This document shows, one piece after another, positions 35,601-42,800 of a DNA stretch of 64,000 bases. Source of the stretch: Anolis sagrei (lineage: Eukaryota; Chordata; Lepidosauria; Squamata; Anolidae); the NCBI RefSeq assembly GCF_037176765.1, contig NC_090034.1, positions 26,481,375 through 26,545,374 on the forward strand, given 5' to 3'. The notes beneath the pieces are model-generated. The model did no database searches and had not been told where the DNA came from. It worked only from the letters and a program-made list of their open reading frames with translations. A program made the position numbers and the translations under genes. Every line of letters starts with the position of its first letter. Position 1 is the first letter of the stretch.

Positions 35601-37826
35601 AGAGAGTCCACAGTGCTCTCTGGATGTAGGTGAACTACTACTCCAAAACTCAAGGTCAATGCTCACCAAACAATTCCAGTGTGTTCTGTTGGTCATGGAA
35701 GTCCTGTATGCCATGTTTGGTTCAATTCCATCATTGGTGGAGTTCAGAATGCTCTTTGATTGTAGGTAAACTATAAATCCCAGCAACTACAACTCCCAAA
35801 TGACAAAATCAATCCCCCCCCCCCCCCCCAACACCACCAGTATTCAGATTTGGGAATATCAGGTATTTGTGCCAAATTTGGTCCAGTGAATAAAAACACA
35901 TCCTGCATATCAGATACTTACATGACGATTTGCAACAGTAGCAAAATGATGGCTCTGAAGTAGCAACAAAAATAATTTCATGATTGGGGGTCTCCACAAC
36001 ATGAGGAACTATATTAAAGGGTCACAGCATTAGGAAGGTTGAGAATCACTGTAATAGATACCTGACTCAAATACTGGCCCTCTGCATCTATGGATTCAAA
36101 CGTCAATGCATTCAAAATAAGTCCAAAGAAACAACAACCCCAAACCTTACTTTTGCCATTTTATATAAAGGACAGCAATTTACTATAACACTGTATATAA
36201 TGAGTCTCGAGCATCCATAGATTTTGGTATCTGTGGTGGTCTTTGGAACAGTTGACATCATCTAACCATAGTGTTCCATTTCCACACAGTTTTGTCATTT
36301 TGTTCTTTAGTTGTTGTGCTTTCACAAAATATAAATTTTGGTTTGCATTCCAGCTGAAAATATGTAGTTTTATGCACACTATATCCTTTCCTATTTCTAA
36401 AGTCCCCAAGTTACGAACAAGATAAGTTCTGCAGGTTTATTCTTAAACTGAATTTGTATGTAAGTTGGATCTATCCATCTATCTGTCTATCTATCTATCT
36501 ATCTATCTATCTGCATGCTTTGGATAGTATAGGGAGGGGTAATGCCCCTGTGGTGTTTTCTTTGCTGTCTGGGCCCCTCTTAGCTATAAGTCATTTGTAA
36601 ATTGGATGTTTGTAACTCAGGGACTGCCTGTATTGGGTTTAACAGTATGGCTGGCATCAGTTGGTGATACAGTCATACATCCTGCTTCCTATGTACAGTA
36701 GTGTCTCGCTTATCCAACCTTCGCTCATCCAACGTTCTGTATTATCCAATGCAGTCTGTCTCCTGCCCGGATCCACAGCTGTTTCAATACATTACAATGT
36801 TTTGGTGCTAAATTTGTAAATCCAGTAATTGCTACATAAATGTTACCACTTTTTCTTTGAATTGTTGTAAAACATGATGTTTTAGTGCTTAATTTGTAAA
36901 ATCATAATGTAATTTGATGTCTAATAGGCTTTTCCTTAATCCTCTCTTATTATCCAACATTTTCGCTTATCCAGCGTTCAGCCGGCCCATTTATGTTGGA
37001 TAAGTGAGACTCTACTGTACTTTGTTGGAAATTGTGGATGTCAGAAACTGTAAACCCATTTGTTGCAAATTGACCCGTGAAAAAATCATTGAATGACCCA
37101 TGGGGAGTGGGAAATGTCCATTAAATATCAGACTATGTCCCTATAGATGAAACCGCAATCTTCTGAGACCTCCTGAAGCTCACATATAAATAAAATGAAA
37201 CACGGTGTAATACAATGGTGTCCCTTCCTTATATAAAAACATTTCATTTCACCCCATCTTTGTTGGTGACTTTTATAATGTCCCAGTGTCTGTCTCCTCC
37301 TCCACTTTCCCCTTCTGCCCTCAGCATATTTCAATTGCTGCAGATGGATTTCAAAGGGCAAACTGAGGCTGGATCTCCACGGCCATATATCCCAGGATCT
37401 GATCCTAAATTATACTGTAGACACATATAATCCAGCTCAAAGCAGATAATCTGGTCCTGCGATATACAGCAATGGAGATCCAGCCATAGTTTGCATCAAC
37501 TATCCCATTGGGAGGAGATGAGAGGAGCAGCAACATCTTGCCTTTCCCAGTTGGGCTCAGACAAAAAGCAAACCGCTGCAACATCTTTTAGTTGGTGTAT
37601 TTTTCCTCTTTAATAACTTTTGCCATCTTGATCCCATGTCAATATGACTTGGGTACATGTTTCCATCTGGGAAATATGTTATAGGGCATAGGCACATGCA
37701 AAATAATATGATTTTACCTGGAAAGACGATAGGCATGGTTCTTCCTGCAGTATTTTCGTGATGCAACTGGCAACCATCGTCAGTGGTTTGACCCGTAGTT
37801 TGCAACCTGGATGGCTGCTTTGACAT
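11864..37826 (-). CDS. CCDC78: Coiled-coil domain-containing protein 78, sixteen coding exons
   Basis: CCDC78 is a deuterosome/centriole-amplification protein of multiciliated cells, also linked to a human congenital myopathy. Coding exons in gene order: 37718-37826, 34660-34793, 32877-33008, 31964-32050, 31078-31257, 30627-30791, 30105-30155, 26752-26840, 25439-25517, 24390-24515, 21248-21462, 20118-20292, 18145-18188, 14173-14239, 13855-13955, 11864-11990. They total 1881 bp (626 aa plus stop). Every intron is GT-AG and every phase joins. Residues 1-60 are low-complexity. About 65-270 form coiled coil of the DUF4472 type (SKDFVDFQIQTNKMREQHEAE), continuing to ~460 (MLKDIRASYKTREEQLAGAA) and 530-600 (EEQVAELQDYVDKHLGR, YKEEILRLRKLLG). 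Human is 438 aa, so this form is longer, especially before and after DUF4472. The ATG at 37824-37826 opens exon 1, whose phase fits exon 2; an internal Met in exon 2 is an alternative start. Confidence 0.93.
12246..13545 (-). mobile_element. L2-like LINE, RT domain to 3' end
   Basis: A 1.3-kb minus-strand copy in CCDC78's last intron. It encodes GVLQGLILSLMLFNIYMKPL and the RT catalytic box YADDTQLFY (13339-13365), then DRCLAAVMDWMRANKL, DYCNALHMGLPLK and LWHALPREIRLAPSL toward the 3' end, and finishes with the GAGTCCCTTCGGGGAGATGA tail. Several frame breaks make it inactive. It is the longest copy of this family in the window. Confidence 0.88.
14462..15112 (-). mobile_element. Bov-B (RTE clade) LINE 3' end
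   Basis: The minus strand encodes VTDFVFLDTKITADAYCSQE, IRRRLLLGRRAMSKIDKI, KIHIVKAMVFPIVTYGCESW and GHIMRRLESLEKTMMLGEMEG, closely matching the C-terminal half of Bov-B. The 3' terminus AAGCGACTGAACGAATAAAC with (AAC)n is the Bov-B end. It is 5'-truncated and lies in a CCDC78 intron. Bov-B is known for transfer between squamates and ruminants. Confidence 0.93.
15113..15182 (-). mobile_element. L2-like/SINE tail fragment
   Basis: (TTTA)n then CACCTTTACCCCGCCCTTCT and CTGAAGGGGACTCA is the reverse complement of the LINE/SINE tail common in this window, abutting the 5' break of Bov-B. Confidence 0.65.
15294..15307. repeat. Homopolymer C tract
   Basis: About 14 consecutive C. Similar C-tracts occur at 35813-35829, 51161-51171, 53637-53656, 63142-63157 and 63412-63426; their lengths are likely unreliable in assemblies. 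Confidence 0.9.
15440..15575. mobile_element. 136-bp hAT hairpin MITE with CAGTGGTTCTCAACC ends
   Basis: The right end reads CAGTGGTTCTCAACCTGTGG on minus and the left end is a diverged copy. The interior (GTTTTGGCCTTCAACTCCCA / its complement) folds into a hairpin. Flanks TTCTAGAT and TGCTAGAT match at 7 of 8 positions and fit the hAT target pattern nTnnnnAn. Confidence 0.8.
16745..17010 (+). mobile_element. Sauria-type SINE with Bov-B-like tail
   Basis: Begins within a tRNA-like B box (GGCAGTTTGAATCC; A box missing), continues through the shared body (GGTGAGCTCCTGCTGTTAGG), and ends AGTCGGACACAACTAAACTT ... TTTACCTTTACC, the Sauria SINE tail related to the Bov-B 3' end. Confidence 0.85.
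17012..17452 (-). mobile_element. tRNA-headed SINE with CR1/L2-like tail
   Basis: Read on minus: an A box-like TTAGCACAGCGGGTTAAC, a B box-like GACAGTTCAAGCCC, a ~150-bp body also found in the Sauria-type SINE, then a CCCTGAGTCCCCTCGGGGAG tail. It lies tail to tail with the SINE ending at 17010, making a long inverted repeat. Confidence 0.85.
17692..17935. mobile_element. Palindromic MITE (GGGATTTGTAGTTTGGTGA family)
   Basis: Inverted arms CTGGGATATGTAGTTTGGTG and CACCAAAGTACAAATCCTAG surround a spacer. Related copies are at 19640-19790, 22760-22985 and 41690-41876. In the 41690 copy another MITE has inserted. Confidence 0.65.
18770..19560 (-). mobile_element. RTE-like LINE 3' end
   Basis: Minus-strand peptides LEEAKTTSIEAMLLNHQLC, WTGHVVRMPDHCLPKQLLY, GQEKRFKDGLKANLKNCGID and NWEALALEHSNWRSAV match the C-terminus of endonuclease-reverse-transcriptase LINEs of the RTE group (not Bov-B). 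Inactive and 5'-truncated; in a CCDC78 intron. Confidence 0.85.
19640..19790. mobile_element. Palindromic MITE (GGGATTTGTAGTTTGGTGA family)
   Basis: CATCCTGGGATTTGCAGTTT and GGTGAGGCATCAGCATTCTT match the family at 17692 and 41690. This explains an otherwise open minus-strand reading frame here. Confidence 0.65.
20408..20541. mobile_element. 134-bp palindromic hAT MITE with perfect 8-bp target duplication
   Basis: CAGGTACGGGCAAACTTCGT and the complement of ACGAAGTTTGCCCATGCCTG form near-perfect inverted arms over the whole element. It is flanked by GTCTAAAC on both sides (20400-20407 and 20542-20549), fitting the hAT target pattern. It is the best-preserved copy of this family in the window and lies in a CCDC78 intron. 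Confidence 0.9.
20746..21217 (-). mobile_element. tRNA-derived SINE with a second type of head
   Basis: Read on minus: CTGTGGCGCAGTTGGCTGAG (A box-like) and GGTCATGAGTTCAAAGCC (B box), then a body with CCGAAAGACAGTTGCATCTG and GGTACCACCTATGTGTGGGG, and an L2-like tail (CCCTGAGTCCCCTGTGGGGT). The head differs from that at 17012 but the tail type is the same. Confidence 0.85.
21705..23604 (+). mobile_element. Helitron 1, ~1.9 kb, non-autonomous
   Basis: The 5' end TCTATATAAATAAAAATGTA follows an A. The 3' end has the hairpin GCCACAGCAACGCGTGGC, then GGGTATAGCTAA (CTRR) before a T, as expected for Helitrons. No RepHel protein is encoded. The interior includes GC-rich sequence, a hAT-like end (CAGGGGTCCTCAAACT at 22047), a strong splice acceptor with an exon-like peptide (22349-22425), a MITE and an L2-like fragment. 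It lies in the CCDC78 intron between exons 10 and 11. Confidence 0.8.
22349..22425 (+). other. Exon-like fragment inside Helitron 1
   Basis: The acceptor CATGCTCTCTCTCTCTGTGCAG is followed by codons for IHRIPGYGSAGFQPHANF. The pattern IPGY..GF.P.A.F.F resembles the repeat motif of CIMIP2/FAM166-type ciliary microtubule proteins (IPGYTGFVPRAQF-like). No donor was identified. A captured host exon is one reading; a chance ORF is the other. Confidence 0.3.
23637..24107 (-). mobile_element. tRNA-headed SINE with CR1/L2-like tail
   Basis: Same family as 17012-17452. On minus the head is TTTAGCACAGCAGGTTAAAC with B box GGCAGTTCAATCCC. The tail (CCCTGAGTCCCATCGGGGAG) abuts the (AAT)n that follows Helitron 1's 3' end. 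Confidence 0.87.
26276..26560 (+). mobile_element. Sauria-type SINE with Bov-B-like tail
   Basis: B box CACAGGTTCAAATCC, body GAGTCCCCACTGTTAGCCCC and AGCAGTTCGAAAACATGG, tail GAGTCAGACACAACTGGACT and GTCAGGGGAAAACCTTTA. The A-box half is missing. In a CCDC78 intron. Confidence 0.87.
27238..27292. repeat. (TAATA)n pentanucleotide tract
   Basis: About ten ATAAT/TAATA units, just upstream of Helitron 2. Confidence 0.9.
28040..28505. repeat. (CCTT)n polypyrimidine tract in Helitron 2
   Basis: About 450 bp of degenerate CCTT/TTCC repeats with C/T only on plus. It creates long Ser/Phe/Pro-rich reading frames that are not genes. A matching tract lies in Helitron 4 (57780-58170). Confidence 0.93.
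28733..29212 (+). repeat. Tandem array of four CR1 3' tails
   Basis: Four ~120-bp units, each with a TGGCCATCTCTCAGGAGTGG-like start, GGACTAGATGGC and CTCTTCCTACC, ending in a TACGATTCT-like CR1 tail and separated by ATT, AGT or CAT microsatellites. Starts are near 28733, 28886, 29010 and 29131. CR1 copies normally occur singly. Confidence 0.8.
29436..29905 (-). mobile_element. tRNA-headed SINE with CR1/L2-like tail
   Basis: Same family as 17012 and 23637. Tail GGGACTCAGAGCGGATCACA on plus; head region with GACCCGGGCTTTGAACTGTC (B box complement) and AATCTACTGTGCTAAAATCC. In a CCDC78 intron. Confidence 0.85.
31560..31870 (+). mobile_element. LINE reverse-transcriptase fragment
   Basis: Encodes LMYADDLVLIS (the RT YADD box), then LKSLLKAFRTYCQEKDL and SITYSKAKVMVFGR, with one frame change between. 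This belongs to a LINE lineage other than the L2-like, Bov-B and RTE-like copies; the clade was not assigned. In a CCDC78 intron. Confidence 0.75.
32350..32830 (+). mobile_element. tRNA-headed SINE with CR1/L2-like tail, full length
   Basis: A box AGCTCAACGGGTTAAACTGC and B box GAAGTTCGAAGCC are both present. The body includes GGTGAGCTCCCGCTGTCAGT; the tail is CTCTGAGTCCCCTCAGGGAG then an (ATT)n tract. The most complete plus-strand copy in the window. Confidence 0.88.
33410..33625. mobile_element. Tigger/MER2-like DNA element fragment
   Basis: CTTATGCACCTCATACACATAG, CATGAAAATAAAGTTTGTGC and CTGAATCATCAGAAAACAAA closely resemble the mammalian MER2/Tigger non-autonomous consensus as remembered. 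Further fragments are at 45080-45275 and 45531-45815. Confidence 0.6.
33640..34520 (-). mobile_element. CR1 LINE 3' portion
   Basis: Starts with the CR1 tail on minus (complement of TCATAGAATCATAGTTGGAA). The minus strand encodes LSQECDAAAQKANGILG, HCVQFWAKQFQRDIDKLEG and LQRRATKRIKGLETM, the end of the CR1 RT ORF. Part of a hairpin MITE sits in its tail (33687-33780). In a CCDC78 intron. Confidence 0.88.
35307..36051. mobile_element. SPIN-type non-autonomous hAT, 745 bp
   Basis: Left end CAGCGTTTCTCAACCTGGGG, right end the complement of AGGTTGAGAATCACTG. The right-hand subterminus (GGGTCTCCACAACATGAGGA, CAGCATTAGGAAGG) is the SPIN-type terminal sequence. Flanks TATTAGAG and TAATAGAT agree at 6 of 8. 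The interior consists of the ~300-bp module repeats. In CCDC78 intron 1. Confidence 0.82.
36061..36245. mobile_element. Tigger-like element fragment A
   Basis: CTGGCCCTCTGCATCTATGG and GAGCATCCATAGATTTTGGT plus GGTATCTGTGGTGGTCTTTG resemble inverted ends of mammalian Tigger/MER-type non-autonomous elements. Confidence 0.6.
36395..36630. mobile_element. Tigger-like element fragment B with (ATCT)n insert
   Basis: Left AGTCCCCAAGTTACGAACAA, right TTTGTAACTCAGGGACTGCC followed by TA: inverted ends of a pogo/Tigger-type element. An (ATCT)n microsatellite (36470-36514) interrupts it. Confidence 0.6.
36696..37017. mobile_element. Tigger-like MITE C, 322 bp, complete with TA duplication
   Basis: Inverted ends CAGTAGTGTCTCGCTTATCC and CAGTAGAGTCTCACTTATCC (right end read on minus), flanked by TA on both sides as in Tc1/mariner-pogo elements. 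A second, truncated copy is at 57412-57675. Confidence 0.85.
37368..37492. mobile_element. Palindromic MITE, GGATCTCCA variant
   Basis: GGCTGGATCTCCACGGCCAT and the complement of ATGGAGATCCAGCC flank an interior with TATAATCCAGCTCAAAGCAG that matches the MITE family at 7667 and 49926. Confidence 0.7.
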
Positions 37827-38773
37827 ATTGAGGAAACATTTAACATGCCTCGGTCCAATTTATTTCTCTAGATGTTGCATTTATTTCCCCCCCCTTTCCC
37901 CAAGACAAGTCTTAGATCAGCTCGCTCAAAGATACCTTAAGGAAACAGTCAAGAAAACTGTTTCCTTATAATAATCAGAAAGAAAGATAGCCTTCCTTAA
38001 CTATTGGTCCCGATTTAAAAAAAACATTGTAATTCATACAATAACTTCACAGTGGTCTTCAAATTAGTGGACTGTTCAGCCTTAGTGGAGTCATTGTATA
38101 TGCATTTGTTGTTCCTTTCCTGCCACCTTGTGTCTAGAATGGTGAATTGTATGGTTTGATTTTTAAAAGTTTGGTTTTTTTAAAGGTACCTTAAGAAGAT
38201 TTGCACTGTTTATCAGCTCTCAGTCCCTCCCATAGCCAAAAACCCACTAGCCCAAGATCACTAGCCTATAGCAGAGAACTCACTAGCTTGTCTTCAAGTC
38301 AGGGTTCGGTAGAAAGGATGTGAGGCTGTTTTCCTATAGATAAGAGCCTTCCTGAGCTGGGAGGAGGGCTTCACAGGAGACAAATGCTTTTGTCAATTGC
38401 ACATGCTTAAACACACACATACGTGTGTGCCATGCAGGGTTCCCAGGCTTCAGGACTTAAGCCTTCTTTTCCAGCCTTCAGGGAGAAGGAATCCCAAGGC
38501 AAAAGTGTTGCCTTTAAGTACCTCATCACATAATGAATCCATTTTAAATCAGATTTCTGCCTCCTGCAGAATTCTGGGATTTGTAGTTTAAGGAGGAGCC
38601 TTTCACAGCCTCACTAAACTACAAAGCCCATAATTCTTCAGGAGGAAGAAACCAGATTTAAAGTGGATTCATAATCTAGTGTGATGAAGCACTAAAAGAA
38701 TGCATCTTCTCTATTTGTCTCCATCTCCACTGCCAAATAGATGTCAGGAACATTGAGATGGACTCCTCTAGAG

Positions 38774-38954
38774 CAGGCATGGTCAAACTTGGACCCTCCC
38801 TCCAGGTGTTTTGGACTGCAACTCCCACAATTCCTAACAACCTCAGGCCCTTTTCTTAAGTGGTTGAGGGGGGAAAGGAAGGGACCTAAAGCTGTTAGGA
38901 ATTGTGGGAGTTGAAGTCCAAAACACCTGGAGGGCCCAAGTCTGCTCATGCCTG
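38774..38954. mobile_element. Hairpin hAT MITE, expanded copy
   Basis: Left arm CAGGCATGGTCAAACTTGGA, right arm CCAAGTCTGCTCATGCCTG, with a ~45-bp insertion in the loop. Flanking 8-mers no longer match well, so it is an older copy. Confidence 0.75.
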
Positions 38955-39294
38955 GTCTACACTGACCATATAATGCAGTCTCAAATATGCATTGCATGGC
39001 AGTGCAGATGGGGCACTAGTAAAACATGAGGGTGTTGTGTTGCAATGGTACACTCTCCACAACCGATCTTTTCCAAAAGGCCCAATCCTAATTGTTTTGT
39101 TATCATTGTCACCTGCAAACATCCTTTTCCAGGAACAGCATCCTTATCCAGGACAAGAACTAGAAAAGACTGATTTTTTCCCCTGAGTCTTTATTTACAA
39201 ATATTATACAGTGAAGAGAAAAGAGTCCCATAAGCACATGAAGGAATCCTGATCTGACTGCCCTAGTGGACTGTTGCAGACCACCAAAGCAGGT

Positions 39295-39975
39295 GACTGT
39301 ATTGTCAAAGGCTTTCATGGCCGGAATCACTGGGGTGTTGTGGTGTGGTTTCCGGGGTGCATGGCCAACGGGTTCTAGCAGCATTTTCTCCTCCTTTCAT
39401 TTTGCCTGCATTTCTGGCTATTGGCATCTTCAGAGGATCTGATGGTAGTCAAGCAAGCGGAGTATATAATATACCTGTGGAATGTCCAGGGTGGGAGGGA
39501 AAAGACATTGTCTGTTATACAAAATTAAAGGGGTGCAGTTAGCAAGCTTGATTTGCAAGTGTTTGAGAGGGATCCATCCATTAGCATGTAAGTAGTTGAG
39601 AAGATAGCATAGTCAATAATGAGGGCATCCTTCTGGAAGTAGCCTGGCCTTTGTTTCTTTTGAACTGTTTGCTCCCTGGAGACATCCTTGGCCTGGGTGG
39701 TACTCACTGGCCCTTGATTGCTTGCTGCTTGGAGGCCTCCTGTGTCTGGATGGCGTTCATTAGTTACTGTCTTGATTCTGGTGTTTCTCAATATGGGGCG
39801 CCAGATTATGTTCCTTTTCATGGTTTCTTCCTTTCTGTTGAAATCCTTCATGTGCTTGTGGATTTCAGTGGCTTCTCTGTGTCATCTGACATGATGGTTG
39901 TCAGAGGTCCAGAATTTCCATGTTCTCAAATAATATTCTGTGCCCTGCTTGCTTTATTGTGTGTTCTGTTATGGC
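39295..39975 (-). mobile_element. Penelope-like element 3' part
   Basis: On minus it encodes KDFNRKEETMKRNIIWRPI and QAGHRILFENMEILD. Further down it carries the family's non-coding end (CATGAAAGCC and TTCTAGCAGC complements). It runs directly into an RTE-like fragment at about 39976. Confidence 0.78.
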
Positions 39976-40355
39976 TTCATTCGAGCTCAGACGGTGTTGT
40001 ATTTCAGTGTTGATGTTGACTTTTGTGGAGAGGTGGTTGCCAAGGGAGCGGAAATGGTCAACATTTTCTAATGTTACACCATTAAGTTGTATTACTGGCA
40101 TTGCAGAGGGAATGACTAGTGGCTTTTTCTGAAAGAACAACTTTAGTTTTCCTGATGTTCAGTGAGAAGCCAAGCTTTTTGTGTGCTTCTACAAAGGCAT
40201 TTAGAGTGACTTGTTGTTCTTCTTCTGAATGTGCACAGACTATGTTATAATCAGCATATTGGAGTTCTATCACAGGCGTTGTTGTGACCTTGGTTTTGGC
40301 TTTCAGTCTGCAGAGGCTTGTCATCTGTTGGACTGAACTATCATAGACCGCCAAA
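39976..40355 (-). mobile_element. RTE-like LINE RT fragment
   Basis: Minus-strand peptides LQYADYNIVCAHSEEEQQVT, FVEAHKKLGFSLNIRKTKV and VIQLNGVTLENVDHFRSLGN are an RTE-group reverse transcriptase palm region (YADD-box variant) and its continuation, close to the family at 18770-19560. Confidence 0.82.
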
Positions 40356-40392
40356 GTAGAAGTGTTACTGATACTACTGTCCTAGCAGACTG

Positions 40393-41250
40393 TCATAAGC
40401 CACCAAAATGGTCCGCCCCTGGCCTGTTAGCCCCAGTAAGATGCTCTTGGCTAGCATTAAGCTCTTCCTGGCAGGTTTCGGAGGTCCAGTTGGCCAGGAG
40501 GTCACTAAAGTCCGGAGGGTTGCCATGGAGCATGCATAGTGGGCTGAGAGATGGCTCCTTCCAGAAGGATGGGGGCAGCTTTCGCCCGTGCATTGGAGCC
40601 ACGCGGGTGTATTTCCTCTCCAGCCTCAGCTTCCTGTTGTCGGAGGAGACTTGCTGCTTGACGTACCCACACAGGCCATACTCAAAGAGCTCGGCCAGGG
40701 GCCCCAGCTTCTCAACCTCTTCCTGGCTGCAGAACTGCCTCCACAGCACTCCATCGCCTTGGCCTGGAGCCTTCGGAGAGGCTGGAGAGCCTTCGTCCTC
40801 CTCAGATTCCCTGCTTTGAGAAAGCCTGACCAAGTCGGTGTAGTACAACACCTGCCCAGAGAGCTTCGGGGAGCAGCCAGCCTCGTAGATGTTGCAGGAG
40901 CCTTCCTCTTTGCCTTTGCTGCCGAAATAGCTTTGGATGTCATCACTGATGCGCTCGGCAAAGTGAAGAAGCTGCTGTGTCATTTCTGTGCCGCTTGAGC
41001 TGGAAGCAAACACCTCTTTCCTTCCATGGCTTGCAGAACGATCGCCTTCTTCCATAACTTCCCTTTCTTCTTCTTCCTCTTCTTCATCCTCCTCTCCTCC
41101 TTCCTCCTCTTCTTCTTCATCCTCCATGTCTTCCTCCTCAGACAAGTCTTGGAATATCAGCTCTTGGCAGGCGGTTGGAGATAGGAACGAGTGCTGGAAG
41201 GCTGTGGAGAGCCTGAATTTGCTTAGGCTTTGGATGACGCCGGCTGCCAT
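40393..41250 (-). CDS. PERCC1: Proline- and glutamate-rich protein with coiled coil 1
   Basis: PERCC1 is a vertebrate protein expressed in gastric and enteroendocrine cells; loss of it or its enhancer causes congenital diarrhoea in humans. A single uninterrupted exon encodes 285 aa. Family features: MAAGVI start, a Glu/Asp tract at 37-69, LLHFAERISDDIQSYFG at 94-110, LYYTDLVRL at 135-143, GPLAELFEYGL at 183-193, KLPPSFWKEPSLSPL at 224-238 and PDFSDLLANW at 246-255. The start matches the family. The acceptor TTCTGTGATGTAG|TCCAC places the exon's 5' edge at 41278, so an upstream non-coding exon is expected (see 43146). The final HFGGL lies where a repeat-like CATAAGCCACCAAA motif supplies the stop. 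In the same orientation as CCDC78. Confidence 0.93.
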   Translation of the reverse strand: MAAGVIQSLSKFRLSTAFQHSFLSPTACQELIFQDLSEEEDMEDEEEEEEGGEEDEEEEEEEREVMEEGDRSASHGRKEVFASSSSGTEMTQQLLHFAERISDDIQSYFGSKGKEEGSCNIYEAGCSPKLSGQVLYYTDLVRLSQSRESEEDEGSPASPKAPGQGDGVLWRQFCSQEEVEKLGPLAELFEYGLCGYVKQQVSSDNRKLRLERKYTRVAPMHGRKLPPSFWKEPSLSPLCMLHGNPPDFSDLLANWTSETCQEELNASQEHLTGANRPGADHFGGL

Positions 41251-41689
41251 TTTTGCCCTTTGTGCTTGATTCCGTGGACTACATCACAGAAGGGAGAAAA
41301 GAAACAGTCAGCTATATAAAGGAACTGTTTGAATGTTTAAGCCATGGCATTCATTCTGCACTGTAGATGTACCCTCAGTCAAAGAAGTCCACTGCCAAAA
41401 ATGTTCAATGCTCCTTCAATGAATGTTTGAAGTGGGTGTCCATAGTGCTACAATTCCCAACTGCAGCCCTTCATACGGCATGCAAAGGATGTGTTGTGTT
41501 TTTCAAAAACCTTCCCCCTGGTAAACAGAAACAAACCCTCTCGTCCATTGCATATCAACCAAAGAACTGCTTTCCTTCCTCTGAGTTTGCTAGATGAATT
41601 ATGCTTTCAGTACTGTGACTCATTCAGTATCAACACCTGCTTCTACATTGATTTGCTGTCATCTTATTTATAGCCTTTGGGTGCAACCG

Positions 41690-42020
41690 CACCATAGTTT
41701 GGCACCCTTTTAACAGCCATGGCTCAATGCTGTTGAATCATGAGAGATGTAGTTTCACAAGGTTTTAAGCCTTTTATGCCAAAGATTGCTGGCACAACAT
41801 CAAACTCCATGATTTCATAGCATTGAGCCATGTCAGTTAATGTAACATCAAACTACACTAATTCTATGGTGTAGATCAGGCATGGGCAAACTTGGGCCCG
41901 CCAGGTGTTTTGTACTTCAATTCCCACAATTCCTAACAGCCTACCTGCTGTTAGGAATTGTGAGAGTTGAAGTCCAAAATACCTGAAGGGCCCAAATTTG
42001 CCCGTGCCTGGTGCAGATGC
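41690..42020. mobile_element. Palindromic MITE with a nested hairpin MITE
   Basis: The outer element has GGTGTAGATGC and CAACATCAAACTCCATGATT features shared with 17692 and 22760. A hairpin hAT MITE (41877-42010) has inserted into its GTGTAGATGC end, with flanks GTGTAGAT and GTGCAGAT matching at 7 of 8. Both lie in the PERCC1 5' intron. Confidence 0.78.
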
Positions 42021-42269
42021 ACCCTTAGCCATTATCTAGCCCATAGAGTTGTGGTAAGGAGAATATTGGGGAGCGGAGTAACCCATGGATAAGTCTTAAC
42101 ACAGCTTGCAGGTGCAATTCTTCTGGAACACAAATCCCAAAGTCTCATAAGAGGGGACATTCTGAGCATTGTAGTTCGGGGTACATCTACATTGTTGAAC
42201 TAATGCAGTGCTAGGATCCCAGAAAACTACAGGTCCCATGATTCTCTAGTATGGAGTCATGGCAGTCAA

Positions 42270-42800
42270 AGTGGTGCCAAATTGCCCCTCAACTCTGGAA
42301 CCCGCTGCCTAGTGAGATTAGGCAAGCCCTTCCTCTGGCAGCTTTTAAGACAGACCTAAAAAACCTGGCACTTCCAATGTGCCTTTGGTGAGTGAATATA
42401 TATTCCATTTTAGTCTGTCCCAATTACAGCTCCATCCTCATGATGCACTTTCCCTCTGCCCTTAATGAAGGTTTAATCCCACTTTTCACCCCTTTGAGTT
42501 CCCCCCTCAGAAACACATTCTCCCTAACTCATCCAAGGTTTTATCAATTATATCAATTTTGCTTCTAGTACATTTGGCCTGCCCACTATGTCCCATTTCT
42601 CATATCATGTCATTTTGGAACTGTTTATTTTATTTTGTTATGTTATGTATTTTTGATGGTATTTTTGCTTTTTGTATTTTATTTTGCTGTACTTGCATTG
42701 TATTTTGTTGTAATTTTGGGCTTGGCCTCATGTTAGCCACCCTGAGTCCCCTTCGGGGAGATGGTGGCAGGGTATAAATAAAGTTTATTTATTATTTATT
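42270..42800 (+). mobile_element. L2-like LINE 3' end
   Basis: Encodes a diverged LWNPLPSEIRQALPLAAF-like stretch, then the 3' UTR with CCACCCTGAGTCCCCTTCGG and GGTATAAATAAAG. In the PERCC1 5' intron, antisense to the gene. Confidence 0.75.

Noticed and set aside
34800-37700. Further coding exons between CCDC78 exons 1 and 2, such as a kinesin motor
   Set aside because: Exons 1 and 2 already join in phase, and the interval is hAT, Tigger-like elements and microsatellite without motor motifs.
40490-41269. Long plus-strand and alternate minus-strand ORFs opposite PERCC1
   Set aside because: They are shadows of the PERCC1 coding exon. The poly-Ser frames mirror its Glu/Asp tract.
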